DNA from: Stagnimonas sp965279705
GTDB taxonomy: Bacteria; Pseudomonadota; Gammaproteobacteria; Nevskiales; Nevskiaceae
Direction of reading: 5' to 3'
Length of the DNA stretch: 64,000 bases
Assembly (NCBI GenBank): GCA_965279705.1
Contig: OZ257257.1
Span: forward strand, 496,001-560,000
Shown in pieces: positions 25,668 to 34,227 of this stretch (positions are counted from its first letter, which is position 1; the number at the start of each line of letters is the position of its first letter). The translations under genes and the position numbers were made by a program. The notes beneath the pieces are model-generated. The model saw only the letters and a list, made by a program, of their open reading frames with translations, made no database searches and had not been told where the DNA came from.

Positions 25668-26609
25668 ATGGATGTCATTGTAGTCAGCCACGCCCGTGGC
25701 AAAACCTGGAAGTTGCGGTTGGATGTTGCGCATTTTCACCTTTGGCTGCCGGTGGCCCTGTTGGTCGTCGGGGCGCTCAGCATCAGTTTCACTATCGGTT
25801 ACTACGCCAACCGTGGTCAGTCGGGCTTGCTGCCAGAGCACCTGATGACCCGCTGGAATGCTGAGATCAGGGCGCAGCGGCAGGACCTCGCAACCGCAAA
25901 ATCGTCTTCAGAAGAAAACACCCGTGCCTTGGCGCGCCGCATGGCCGAGCTCAATGCCCAGATGATGCGCTTGGACGCCGCCGGCGAACGCATGGTCAAG
26001 GTCGCCGACCTCGACCCCAAGGAGTTCAACTTCAACCGCCCACCCGCCGTCGGTGGCCCGGAGACGGAAGAAGTCGAAGTGGCCGTGGTGGATTCCAGAC
26101 AGGATCCGCTGCTGCAATCCATCGAAAAGTTTCAGAGCAAGCTGACCGAGCGTGAGCGTCAGATGCGCGTGCTTGAAGATCTGCTGATGGCCAGCCGCAT
26201 GCAGCAGGAGGTCGTGCCTTCGGGCTGGCCGGTGGTCAATGGGTTCATTTCATCGCTGTTCGGCTATCGCACCGACCCTTTCAGTGGTCGCGGCGCGTTT
26301 CATGAAGGGATGGACTTTGCCGGCAAGGAAGGCAGCGGCGTCATGGCCGTCGGCGCGGGTGTGGTCAGTTTTGCCGGCGAACGCAGCGGCTACGGCAATC
26401 TGGTCGAGATCAATCACGGCAATGGGTATGTGACGCGTTATGGGCACAACTCCGCCTCACTGGTGAAAGCCGGTGAAACCGTCCGCAAAGGCCAGCGCGT
26501 GGCCTTGATGGGCAGCAGCGGCCGCTCCACCGGGCCGCATGTGCACTTCGAAGTACTGCTCAATGGGTCGCCGGTCAACCCTTCGCAATACATCGAGGCC
26601 TCACGCTAA
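25668..26609 (+). CDS. M23 family (LytM) peptidase, membrane-anchored
   Basis: 313 aa. A short cytoplasmic start (VSHARGKTWKLRLD) leads to one transmembrane segment (about residues 27-46). A periplasmic coiled coil (about 60-110, with TRALARRMAELNAQMMRLDAAG) comes next, and then a C-terminal LytM domain. The zinc ligands are in FHEGMDFAG and in the HVHF motif of GPHVHFEVLLNG, with another conserved His in VTRYGHNS, so it looks catalytically competent. It would cut peptidoglycan crosslinks or activate amidases. A GAGGG precedes the ATG at 25668; an earlier in-frame start lacks family support. Confidence 0.88.
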   Translation: MDVIVVSHARGKTWKLRLDVAHFHLWLPVALLVVGALSISFTIGYYANRGQSGLLPEHLMTRWNAEIRAQRQDLATAKSSSEENTRALARRMAELNAQMMRLDAAGERMVKVADLDPKEFNFNRPPAVGGPETEEVEVAVVDSRQDPLLQSIEKFQSKLTERERQMRVLEDLLMASRMQQEVVPSGWPVVNGFISSLFGYRTDPFSGRGAFHEGMDFAGKEGSGVMAVGAGVVSFAGERSGYGNLVEINHGNGYVTRYGHNSASLVKAGETVRKGQRVALMGSSGRSTGPHVHFEVLLNGSPVNPSQYIEASR

Positions 26610-26761
26610 TCAGCGGGGTGCAAAGCGCCCCGTTGGATACAGTGGAAAGGCCTGCTCTTGAAAAGCAGTCGGGCTGCAACCATGAGGCATAATGCGGGCT
26701 TACTTTGACCGACCCGCGCGAGGCGCTTTTGCGCCCATCACTGCGCCTGTGAACTCTCTAC

Positions 26762-29512
26762 ATGATCAACAATTTGCTCACCCGAATCTTCGGGAGCCGT
26801 AACCAGCGGCTCGTCACCCGCTTCCGCAAGGAAGTCGTCGATCAGGTAGGCAGCCTTGAGGCCCGATACGCCGCACTGAGCGACGCCGACCTCACCGACC
26901 AAACGCGGGTGCTGAAAGAGCGTCTTGCCAAGGGCGAGAGCATTGCCGACATCCGCAACGACGCCTTTGCGGTGTGTCGCGAAGCGGGCAAGCGCGCGAT
27001 GGGCATGCGCCACTTCGATGTGCAGCTCATCGGCGGCTCGGTATTGAACGAAGGCAAGATCGCCGAGATGCGCACCGGCGAAGGCAAGACGCTGATGGCG
27101 ACCCTGCCGGTGTATCTCAACGCTCTGGAAGGCATGGGCGTACACGTCGTCACCGTCAACGACTACCTCGCCCGTCGCGATGCAGAGTGGATGGGCAAGC
27201 TCTATGGCTTCCTCGGCCTCACCGTCGGTGTGGTCGTCTCGGGCCAGTCGCAGGAAGAGAAGAAGGCAGCCTACCAGGCCGACATCACCTACGGCACCAA
27301 CAATGAATACGGCTTCGACTACCTGCGCGACAACATGGCGTTTGCACTCGACCAGAAAGTGCAGCGCGGCCAGCATTACGCCATCGTCGATGAAGTCGAT
27401 TCGATCCTGATCGACGAAGCCCGCACGCCGCTCATCATCAGCGGCCCGGCTGATGACGACCCGGCGCTGTGGCAGAAGATCAACGCCATCATCCCGCGCT
27501 TGAAGCCGCAGGAAACGGAAGAAAGCGAAGGCGATTTCTTCACGGACGAGAAAGGCAAACAGGTTCACCTGTCCGAATCCGGCCACGAGAAAACCGAAGC
27601 CTTCATGCGTGAAGTGGGCTTGCTGGGTGAAGAGGAATCGCTCTACGACGCCAGCCACATCATCCTCGTGCATCACCTCAATGCCCTGCTGCGCGCGCAC
27701 CACCTCTACAAGCGCGATGTCGAGTACATCGTGCGCGGTGGGCAGGTCATCATCGTCGACGAGTTCACCGGCCGCCTGATGTCGGGTCGCCGCTGGAGCG
27801 ATGGCCTGCATCAGGCCGTCGAGGCCAAGGAAGGCGTGAACATCCAGCAGGAAAACCAGACGCTGGCGTCCATCACCTTCCAGAACTATTTCCGCCTCTA
27901 CAAGAAGCTCGCCGGCATGACCGGCACGGCCGACACCGAGGCCTTCGAGTTCCAGAACATCTACAAGCTCGAAGTGGTGGTAATCCCCACTAACCGTGCG
28001 ATGGTGCGCAAGGACCAGGGCGACCAAGTATTCATTTCGGCCAAGGAAAAGTTTGACGCCGTCATCGCCGAGATCGAGCAGGCCAACAAGCGCCAGCAGC
28101 CGGTACTGGTTGGCACCGCCAGCATCGAGACCAGCGAGTTGCTGGCGAAACTGCTGACTGAAAAAGGTATCAAGCATGAAGTGCTGAATGCCAAGCAGCA
28201 CGAGCGCGAGGCCGAGATCATTGCCAACGCCGGCCGCCCCAATACAGTGACCATCGCCACCAACATGGCCGGTCGCGGCACCGACATCGTGCTGGGCGGC
28301 TCGCTCGAAGCCGAGCTGCACGCCGTGCCGGAAGAAGACACTGCCATCCGCGCCAAGCTCAAGGCCGATTGGCAAGTGCGGCACGATGCCGTCAAGGTTT
28401 CGGGTGGTCTGTATGTGATCGGCAGCGAGCGTCACGAATCGCGCCGCATCGACAACCAGCTGCGCGGTCGCTCCGGTCGACAGGGTGATCCGGGCGCGAC
28501 ACGCTTCTATCTGTCGCTCGACGACACCCTGATGCGCATCTTCACCCCGCCCTCGATGCGCGCGATGCTGATGCGCCTTGGCATGCAGCCGGGCGAGGCG
28601 ATCGAACACCGCTGGGTGACGCGCGCGATCGAAACCGCGCAGCGCAAGGTGGAAGCGCACAACTTCGACATCCGCAAGAATCTGCTCGAGTACGACAACG
28701 TCGCCAACGATCAGCGCAAGGCTGTCTACGAATTGCGTGACGAGCTGATGGGTGCCGACAAGGTCACCGCGCTCGTCGACGACATCCGCCCCGACGTGAT
28801 GACCGGGATCGTGGACGCTTACATCCCGCCGCAGACCATCGAGTCGATGTGGAAGCTCGAACAGCTGGAGGCCGCGCTCAAGAAGGATTTCGGCGTCGAT
28901 CTGCCGATCAAGAAAATGCTCGACGAAGACGACAGTCTCGACGAGAAGGGCGTACGCGCCCGAGTCATCGAGGCGGTCAAGGCCGCTTACGAAGACAAGA
29001 AGGCCCGCGTCGGAGCCAGCGTGCTGGAGCACTTCGAGAAAGCCATCATGCTGCAGGTGATCGACCAGTTCTGGCGCGAGCATCTGGCGGCAATGGACTA
29101 TCTGCGTCAGGGCATTCATCTGCGTGGCTATGCGCAGAAAGATCCCAAGCAGGAATACAAGCGCGAAGCCTTCGGCATGTTCAACGACATGCTGGGGCGT
29201 TTCAAGAACGAGGTGATTTCGATCCTCGCGCGTGTACAGATTCAGAGCGAGGCCGAGGTGGAGCGCATCGAGCAGCAGCGCCGTGCCGCAGCGGAAGTGG
29301 CCGAGGGCAAAATGCAGCTGCAACACGCTCAAGCGCCGGATGTGCTGCACGACGCGCCGATGCCGAGCGCTGCGCCAGCTCCGCAACCGGCCGTAGCCAT
29401 CCAGTCCAAGCCCGAGACGTTCCAGCGCGAGCTGCCCAAGGTGGGACGCAACGATCCCTGCCCTTGTGGCAGCGGCAAGAAATACAAGCAGTGTCACGGC
29501 CAGCTGGCCTGA
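26762..29512 (+). CDS. secA: Preprotein translocase ATPase SecA
   Basis: 916 aa. The motor of the Sec export pathway. Seen in order: nucleotide-binding domain 1 with EMRTGEGKTLMATLP (about residue 102) and DEVDSILIDEARTPLI (about 209); the preprotein-binding insertion; domain 2 with TNMAGRGTDIVLGG and QLRGRSGRQGDPGATRFYLS. The helical scaffold and wing follow. The C-terminal zinc finger, NDPCPCGSGKKYKQCHG, binds SecB. A -10-like CATAAT lies at 26688-26693. argJ begins 4 nt after the stop. Confidence 0.97.
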   Translation: MINNLLTRIFGSRNQRLVTRFRKEVVDQVGSLEARYAALSDADLTDQTRVLKERLAKGESIADIRNDAFAVCREAGKRAMGMRHFDVQLIGGSVLNEGKIAEMRTGEGKTLMATLPVYLNALEGMGVHVVTVNDYLARRDAEWMGKLYGFLGLTVGVVVSGQSQEEKKAAYQADITYGTNNEYGFDYLRDNMAFALDQKVQRGQHYAIVDEVDSILIDEARTPLIISGPADDDPALWQKINAIIPRLKPQETEESEGDFFTDEKGKQVHLSESGHEKTEAFMREVGLLGEEESLYDASHIILVHHLNALLRAHHLYKRDVEYIVRGGQVIIVDEFTGRLMSGRRWSDGLHQAVEAKEGVNIQQENQTLASITFQNYFRLYKKLAGMTGTADTEAFEFQNIYKLEVVVIPTNRAMVRKDQGDQVFISAKEKFDAVIAEIEQANKRQQPVLVGTASIETSELLAKLLTEKGIKHEVLNAKQHEREAEIIANAGRPNTVTIATNMAGRGTDIVLGGSLEAELHAVPEEDTAIRAKLKADWQVRHDAVKVSGGLYVIGSERHESRRIDNQLRGRSGRQGDPGATRFYLSLDDTLMRIFTPPSMRAMLMRLGMQPGEAIEHRWVTRAIETAQRKVEAHNFDIRKNLLEYDNVANDQRKAVYELRDELMGADKVTALVDDIRPDVMTGIVDAYIPPQTIESMWKLEQLEAALKKDFGVDLPIKKMLDEDDSLDEKGVRARVIEAVKAAYEDKKARVGASVLEHFEKAIMLQVIDQFWREHLAAMDYLRQGIHLRGYAQKDPKQEYKREAFGMFNDMLGRFKNEVISILARVQIQSEAEVERIEQQRRAAAEVAEGKMQLQHAQAPDVLHDAPMPSAAPAPQPAVAIQSKPETFQRELPKVGRNDPCPCGSGKKYKQCHGQLA

Positions 29513-29516
29513 CCTG

Positions 29517-30737
29517 ATGCCGGTCAACTACGCAGAGCCGACGGCGCTGTTGCCCATCGCCGGCGTGCGCCTGGGCGTAGCGGAAGCGGCGATCAAGAAG
29601 CCCGGCAAGAAAGACCTGCTGGTGATCGCATTGGATGAGGGCGCACGAGTGGGCGGCGTGTTCACACAGAACGCCTTCGCCGCCGCACCCGTGTTGCTTT
29701 GCCGCGAGCGGCTGGCCACAGCCACGAGCTTGCGGGCTTTGGTGGTCAACAGCGGCAACGCTAATGCCGCCACGGGCGCTGCGGGTTTGGCCGCTGCGCG
29801 CGAGACCAGCGCTGCGGTCGCCGCGGCCTTGGGTATTTCTGCTGAGAGCGTATTGCCGTTTTCCACCGGCGTGATTGGCCAGCAATTGCCGGTCGCACGC
29901 ATGGTCGCCGCTGCACCTGTCGCGGTGGCGGAGCTCAAGGCCGAAGGTTGGTTGTCGGCGATGCGCGCGATCATGACCACCGACACCGTTGGTAAGGGCG
30001 CTTCACGCACGGTGCCGACGTCGCAAGGGCTGGTAACGGTCACCGGCATCGCCAAGGGCGTGGGCATGATCCACCCCAACATGGCGACCATGCTGGCGTA
30101 TATCGGTACCGATGCGCGGCTGACGCACGCCGCAACGCAGGCACTGATCGCCGATGTGGCGGGCCGCAGCTTCAACTGCGTGACGGTGGATGGCGATACC
30201 TCCACCAACGACAGCTGTGTGCTGTTTGCCACCGCCAAGGTCGGCGTGCAGGACGTCGATGCCCAGCACGCCGATTACCCGCTGATCGCCGCTGCCATTG
30301 AAGACGTCTGCCGCGAACTGGCGCACGCCATCGTGCGCGACGGCGAGGGTGCTACCAAGTTCATCACCATTACGGTCGGCGGCGCGCGTGACGCGGCCGA
30401 AGCGCGGTTGGTCGCACTTTCCATCGCGCATTCGCCGTTGGTGAAAACCGCGATGTTCGCCAGCGACGCCAACTGGGGCCGACTGGCGATGGCCATTGGC
30501 AAGGCCGGTGTTGAAGGCCTGGACGTGGCGGGCGTCACCATCGCGCTCGATGACGTGGCGGTGATCGAAGCAGGTCAGCCTCACCCTGATTACAACGAGG
30601 CTCTTGGTACGGCCGTGGTCTCCAAGCCCGAGTTCACGATTGGTGTTGGCCTCGGTCGCGGCACGGCCAGCACCACGGTCTGGACCTGTGATTTTTCGTA
30701 TGACTACGTGAAGATCAACGCTGAATATCGGACTTAA
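29517..30737 (+). CDS. argJ: Bifunctional ornithine acetyltransferase / N-acetylglutamate synthase
   Basis: 406 aa. It recycles acetyl groups in arginine synthesis and belongs to the self-cleaving Ntn-type fold. The segment KGVGMIHPNMATMLAYIGTDA holds the conserved Ala-Thr at which the precursor splits into alpha and beta chains, with Thr as the nucleophile (about residue 188). Other conserved blocks are VVNSGNANAATG, MTTDTVGKGA and FNCVTVDGDTSTNDS. The ATG at 29517 is just past the secA stop. The full set of motifs suggests the bifunctional type, but this cannot be confirmed by sequence alone. Confidence 0.93.
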   Translation: MPVNYAEPTALLPIAGVRLGVAEAAIKKPGKKDLLVIALDEGARVGGVFTQNAFAAAPVLLCRERLATATSLRALVVNSGNANAATGAAGLAAARETSAAVAAALGISAESVLPFSTGVIGQQLPVARMVAAAPVAVAELKAEGWLSAMRAIMTTDTVGKGASRTVPTSQGLVTVTGIAKGVGMIHPNMATMLAYIGTDARLTHAATQALIADVAGRSFNCVTVDGDTSTNDSCVLFATAKVGVQDVDAQHADYPLIAAAIEDVCRELAHAIVRDGEGATKFITITVGGARDAAEARLVALSIAHSPLVKTAMFASDANWGRLAMAIGKAGVEGLDVAGVTIALDDVAVIEAGQPHPDYNEALGTAVVSKPEFTIGVGLGRGTASTTVWTCDFSYDYVKINAEYRT

Positions 30738-30745
30738 GGGCTGCC

Positions 30746-31708
30746 GTGACCGAGGCCAGCAAGCCGGTCATCCACGTTGCCTGCGGCGTTCTGGTCAACG
30801 CGCAAGGCGAAGTGCTGCTGGCACAGCGGCCTGAGGGCAAGATCGCTGCAGGCTGGTGGGAGTTCCCAGGCGGCAAGATCGAGCAGGGCGAATCGGCGTT
30901 GCAGGCGCTGACGCGTGAGCTGCAAGAAGAGCTGGGTGTCACCGTGCGCAAGGCCGCGCCGCTGATCCGCTTTCATCACGAGTACAGCAACCGCACCATC
31001 GTGCTCGATACCTGGCGTGTCACCGCCTTCGACGGGGAGCCGCAAGGCTGCGAAGGGCAGGCTCTGCGTTGGTTGTCGATCGAGAAATTTGCCGAAGTCA
31101 CGCCGCTGTTGCCGACGGTAGTGCCTATCGAACGCGCCCTGCGCACACCGGCACACTATGTGTTCACGCCGCTGCAGAGCGCGCCCAGCGCGTTACTCGC
31201 AGGGCTTGCACAGTTACCGCATGGGGCATGGCTGCGCTTGCGGCAGCCCGCGCTCGACGAAGCGCAATACGAAGCCCTGGCGCGGCAACTCGTGCCATCC
31301 GCCCGCGTACTCGGCATCGAGGTGTTTTTGGATCGTGACCCCGCACAAGTCACCGCGCTGGGTGCGGCAGGTTGGCATGGCAGCAGTGCAGCCTTGATGC
31401 GTCTCTCGCAGCGCCCATCGACGCCGCTCACTGTTGCCTCGGTTCACGATGCCGCGCAGCTGGCGCAGGCTGGCGCGCTCGGCTTCGATGCGGCTGTGCT
31501 CGGCCCGGTATTGGCCACCCCAACGCATCCAGGCGCAGCAACGCTCGGTTGGCCCGTGTTTGCCGCCGTGCGTGGCACGGCGGCACTGCCCGTGTTTGCT
31601 ATCGGCGGGTTGGATGCGCAACAACTCGATACCGCCCGTGCCGCCAATGCCCAAGGCATTGCGGGTATCAGCGCCTATTGGCGCGGTGGCAGCTCTTCGG
31701 GTTCGTAG
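30746..31708 (+). CDS. Nudix hydrolase fused to a thiamine-phosphate-synthase-like domain
   Basis: 320 aa from a GTG at 30746. The first 130 residues are a MutT-type Nudix domain with the full Nudix box GGKIEQGESALQALTRELQEELG (positions about 42-64). MutT removes 8-oxo-dGTP from the nucleotide pool. The remainder resembles ThiE/TenI (about residues 150-315, ending FAIGGLDAQQLDTARAANAQGIAGISAYW). Such fusions are common in Beta- and Gammaproteobacteria, and the role of the second domain is uncertain. The 3' end overlaps the convergent yacG gene by 34 nt. Confidence 0.88.
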   Translation: MTEASKPVIHVACGVLVNAQGEVLLAQRPEGKIAAGWWEFPGGKIEQGESALQALTRELQEELGVTVRKAAPLIRFHHEYSNRTIVLDTWRVTAFDGEPQGCEGQALRWLSIEKFAEVTPLLPTVVPIERALRTPAHYVFTPLQSAPSALLAGLAQLPHGAWLRLRQPALDEAQYEALARQLVPSARVLGIEVFLDRDPAQVTALGAAGWHGSSAALMRLSQRPSTPLTVASVHDAAQLAQAGALGFDAAVLGPVLATPTHPGAATLGWPVFAAVRGTAALPVFAIGGLDAQQLDTARAANAQGIAGISAYWRGGSSSGS

Positions 31709-31914
31709 TCGTCTGAATCTGCGGACGGCTCGACCGGGATCACGAAGCGGCCGTTCATCCAGTCGCCGAGATCAATCAGCTTGCAGCGCTCGCTGCAAAA
31801 CGGCCGCCACGGGTTGGCCGGTGCAATCAGCGAGGGCTTGCTGCATTGCGGGCAACGCCCCATGAGGTTTGATGGGCGGCTGCCCATCGGGCCAGTAGGC
31901 GAGGCGTCGCTCAT
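31675..31914 (-). CDS. yacG: DNA gyrase inhibitor YacG
   Basis: 79 aa. A small zinc protein with CPQC and, further on, PFCSERCKLIDLGDWMNGRFVIP, the four-cysteine site and signature of YacG, which binds GyrB and inhibits gyrase. The acidic tail DSDDYEPEELP is also typical. The ATG at 31914 shares one base with the zapD TGA (TGATG). An internal Met 15 residues on would be a shorter alternative. It is the last gene of the pilBCD-coaE-zapD-yacG run. Confidence 0.92.
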   Translation of the reverse strand: MSDASPTGPMGSRPSNLMGRCPQCSKPSLIAPANPWRPFCSERCKLIDLGDWMNGRFVIPVEPSADSDDYEPEELPPRQ

Positions 31915-32717
31915 CAGGCCAGCATGCAGCACTGCAGCTGGAAGGGCACGTTCAGCGTCACCTGTGTGGCGCGGCTGTCCACATCCGGCTGGCGCATGAA
32001 GCGCAGACTGTAGCGATAGCGACCGGCGCTGATCTCGGGGTATAGCCCGCTGTCGGACGATACCTTGACGCGGAGCAATTGATGCGCGCCTTGCGGTGTG
32101 TGCAGATGCACGCCGCCCTCGGCTATCAGTGGCTGGTCGCTGCCGCAGTGGCGCAGCACGTCGAGGCAGGTCGAGACCGCCGTTTCGTACGGCGCGAAGT
32201 GTGAGAACCAGCGTTCGAGATCGGCATGGATGCGGATGGTGGGTTCGGCCAGCCAGCGGTGCAGTGCCGGCAGATCGAATGGCGCGGCCCCGCCGGGGAT
32301 GGCGCTGCGCTTGGCAATGGCATCGAGAAACTCGTGGCTGCGCAGCGACGAGCCGGCAAAGTGCGAGGGCAGCCGCTGCACGCCCTTCAGCGCATCGGCG
32401 AGTCGTGCAAAAGCCTGGCGCACATCCATGCCTTGCAGCAGTTGCGGCGCACGCGTCAGCACGGTTTGCTGATCCTGAATCTCCTTGATGACTTCGCTCT
32501 TCAGATCAGAGCGGGCGGTCAGCGAGAGCACATCCAGCAGCGATTGCAGTGCCGCGCGGGTGCCGGTGGGCGACTCGTCGAGCGCGTGGTGACGACGCTG
32601 CTGAAACAGGAACTCGAGGCGCAAAAACGTTCGCACACGCTCACTGAGTGGCTGCTCAAAAATGATTCTGTCGGCACCGTTGGACACGCGAAGTACGAGC
32701 GTTAAGCGAGCGGCCAT
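31914..32717 (-). CDS. zapD: Cell division protein ZapD
   Basis: About 267 aa. ZapD crosslinks FtsZ filaments at the division ring. Conserved features are IFEQPLSERVRTFLRLEFLF at the N-terminus, then DVLSLTARSDLKSEVIKE and the QVTLNVPFQLQCCML end. E. coli ZapD begins close to the 'YEYPFNERIR' segment, so the true start may be the GTG at 32687; the ATG at 32717 and a TTG at 32744 also fit the frame. No ribosome site settles it. It is coupled to yacG downstream and follows coaE by about 50 nt. Confidence 0.87.
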   Translation of the reverse strand: MAARLTLVLRVSNGADRIIFEQPLSERVRTFLRLEFLFQQRRHHALDESPTGTRAALQSLLDVLSLTARSDLKSEVIKEIQDQQTVLTRAPQLLQGMDVRQAFARLADALKGVQRLPSHFAGSSLRSHEFLDAIAKRSAIPGGAAPFDLPALHRWLAEPTIRIHADLERWFSHFAPYETAVSTCLDVLRHCGSDQPLIAEGGVHLHTPQGAHQLLRVKVSSDSGLYPEISAGRYRYSLRFMRQPDVDSRATQVTLNVPFQLQCCMLA

Positions 32718-32767
32718 TCTGGACGATGCGGCGGCCTGCGCCAACCCATGCTGAACGGCGGCGTCTG

Positions 32768-33367
32768 TCAGGTCCTGGCGAGCTGCTGAAAACGCGTGTG
32801 CAGCGCCTGCACCTGCGGCATGAGGTCTTGCAGCGGGTCGGGATTTTCAATCACGTCATGCGCGGCAGCGAGGCGCTCGGCACGACTCATCTGGCGGCTC
32901 AACATCTGCCGAGCCAGCGTCTCGTCAATACCGTCCCGACGCATGACGCGAGTGATCTGGTCAGCTTCCGGCGCATCGACCACGAGCACGCGCTGGGTGA
33001 GGCTGGCGAGATTGCGTTCCAGCAGAATGGCGGCCGAGAGCAGGCAATACGGGGCGGTCTGTGCCGCCAGCCAAGCGCGCAGGGCGATGCGGATGTGTGG
33101 ATGGGTGATCGCCTCCAGCCGTTGGAGTGCGGCTGCATCACCGAACACCACGGCGCGCATGGCGCGGCGGTCGAGATTGCCGTCGGCTTGCAGCAGGTAC
33201 GCGCCAAATGTCGCTGCAATTTCCGCAAGTGCGGGCTGGCCCGGTGCTACGACCGAGCGTCCGACATCATCGGCTTCGATTGCGGCCACACCGAGGGATT
33301 GGAACAGATGCAGCACATGGCTCTTGCCGCTGGCCACCCCGCCCGTGAGACCGACAACGAGCGTCAT
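32768..33367 (-). CDS. coaE: Dephospho-CoA kinase
   Basis: 199 aa. It does the last step of coenzyme A synthesis. The start MTLVVGLTGGVASGKS is the P-loop. The segment AIEADDVGRSVVAPGQPAL and the THPHIR motif are CoaE hallmarks, and VLVVDAPEADQITRVMRRDG forms the CoA/lid region. The ATG at 33367 overlaps the pilD stop by 4 nt (ATGA). An upstream extension of the same frame is only read-through of the pilD region. Confidence 0.95.
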   Translation of the reverse strand: MTLVVGLTGGVASGKSHVLHLFQSLGVAAIEADDVGRSVVAPGQPALAEIAATFGAYLLQADGNLDRRAMRAVVFGDAAALQRLEAITHPHIRIALRAWLAAQTAPYCLLSAAILLERNLASLTQRVLVVDAPEADQITRVMRRDGIDETLARQMLSRQMSRAERLAAAHDVIENPDPLQDLMPQVQALHTRFQQLART

Positions 33368-34227
33368 CGCAGACCAGTCACAGGTGCAAGCACGTCGACG
33401 CCCATCAGGGCCAGCCAGCCGGCGGCGGCGAGAAACGGGCCGAAGGGCATTGCTGCACCGCGCTGCTGCCGGCGCAAGACGATCAGCAGGATGCCGCTGA
33501 GCGCACCAACAATGGACGACAGCAAAATAATCTGCGGCAGCGCCGCCCAACCCAGCCAGGCACCGAGCGCGGCCAGCAGTTTGAAATCACCGTAGCCCAA
33601 GCCCTCTTTGCCGGTGGCGAGCTTGAAGGCCCAGAACACCAGCCACAACGCCAGGTAGCCTGCGATGGCACCGATGACGGCGCTCTCCAAGGGCATAAAG
33701 CCGCCAACGAGCGCGAATAGCAAACCCAGCCAGAGCAGCGGCAGCGTGATGTCGTCCGGCAGCAATTGCGTATCGAGATCAATAAAGGCCAGCGCCACCA
33801 GTGCCCAGGTCAGCAGCAAGGCTCCGCCCAATTCGATGCCATAGCCAAAGCGCCAGGCGCAGGCGGCACTGGCGATGGCCGTGAGTAACTCCACTAGCGG
33901 GTAGCGCGCGCTGATGCGCACGCCGCAGCACGCCGCACGCCCGCGCAGCAGCAGCCAGGACAGCGCCGGGATGTTCTGCCAGGGCTTGATCGCCACGCCG
34001 CAAGCGGGGCAGCACGAGGGTGGATGGCTGAGTGACAGTCGTGCTGTGGGCGCTGCATCAGTCGCCACCGCCAAGATATCGCGCGCCTCCTGCTGCCAGC
34101 GCTGCTCCATGATCTTGGGCAGGCGGTAAATCACCACGTTGAGAAAGCTGCCTATCAAAAGTCCCAACACTGCCGTGAGGCCGATCAGCAGTTCTGCGGA
34201 ACTCGAAAGCAACGCCACAAAATCCAC
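33364..34227 (-). CDS. pilD: Type IV prepilin peptidase / N-methyltransferase PilD
   Basis: 287 aa from a GTG directly after the pilC stop. An inner-membrane aspartyl protease of the prepilin type: GSFLNVVIYRLPKIME at the start, catalytic Asp in FIDLDTQLLPDDIT and in GYGDFKLLAALGAWLG. The cytoplasmic zinc loop is odd: the first pair is CPAC as usual, but the second reads RAACCG where C-x-x-C is expected, so one cysteine of the tetrad is displaced. It should process the pilin encoded at 49134-49562 and any pseudopilins. Confidence 0.95.
   Translation of the reverse strand: MDFVALLSSSAELLIGLTAVLGLLIGSFLNVVIYRLPKIMEQRWQQEARDILAVATDAAPTARLSLSHPPSCCPACGVAIKPWQNIPALSWLLLRGRAACCGVRISARYPLVELLTAIASAACAWRFGYGIELGGALLLTWALVALAFIDLDTQLLPDDITLPLLWLGLLFALVGGFMPLESAVIGAIAGYLALWLVFWAFKLATGKEGLGYGDFKLLAALGAWLGWAALPQIILLSSIVGALSGILLIVLRRQQRGAAMPFGPFLAAAGWLALMGVDVLAPVTGLR

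Noticed and set aside
26738..29527. A reverse-strand open frame of over 900 codons across secA
   Set aside because: It mirrors secA exactly, has no domain features, and is expected in high-GC DNA where antisense stops are rare. The same applies to long antisense frames over hisG-hisD, murF-mraY, ftsA and ftsZ.
32685..32744. A fixed N-terminus for zapD
   Set aside because: Three in-frame starts (TTG, ATG, GTG) are possible and none has a ribosome site, so the ATG was used provisionally.
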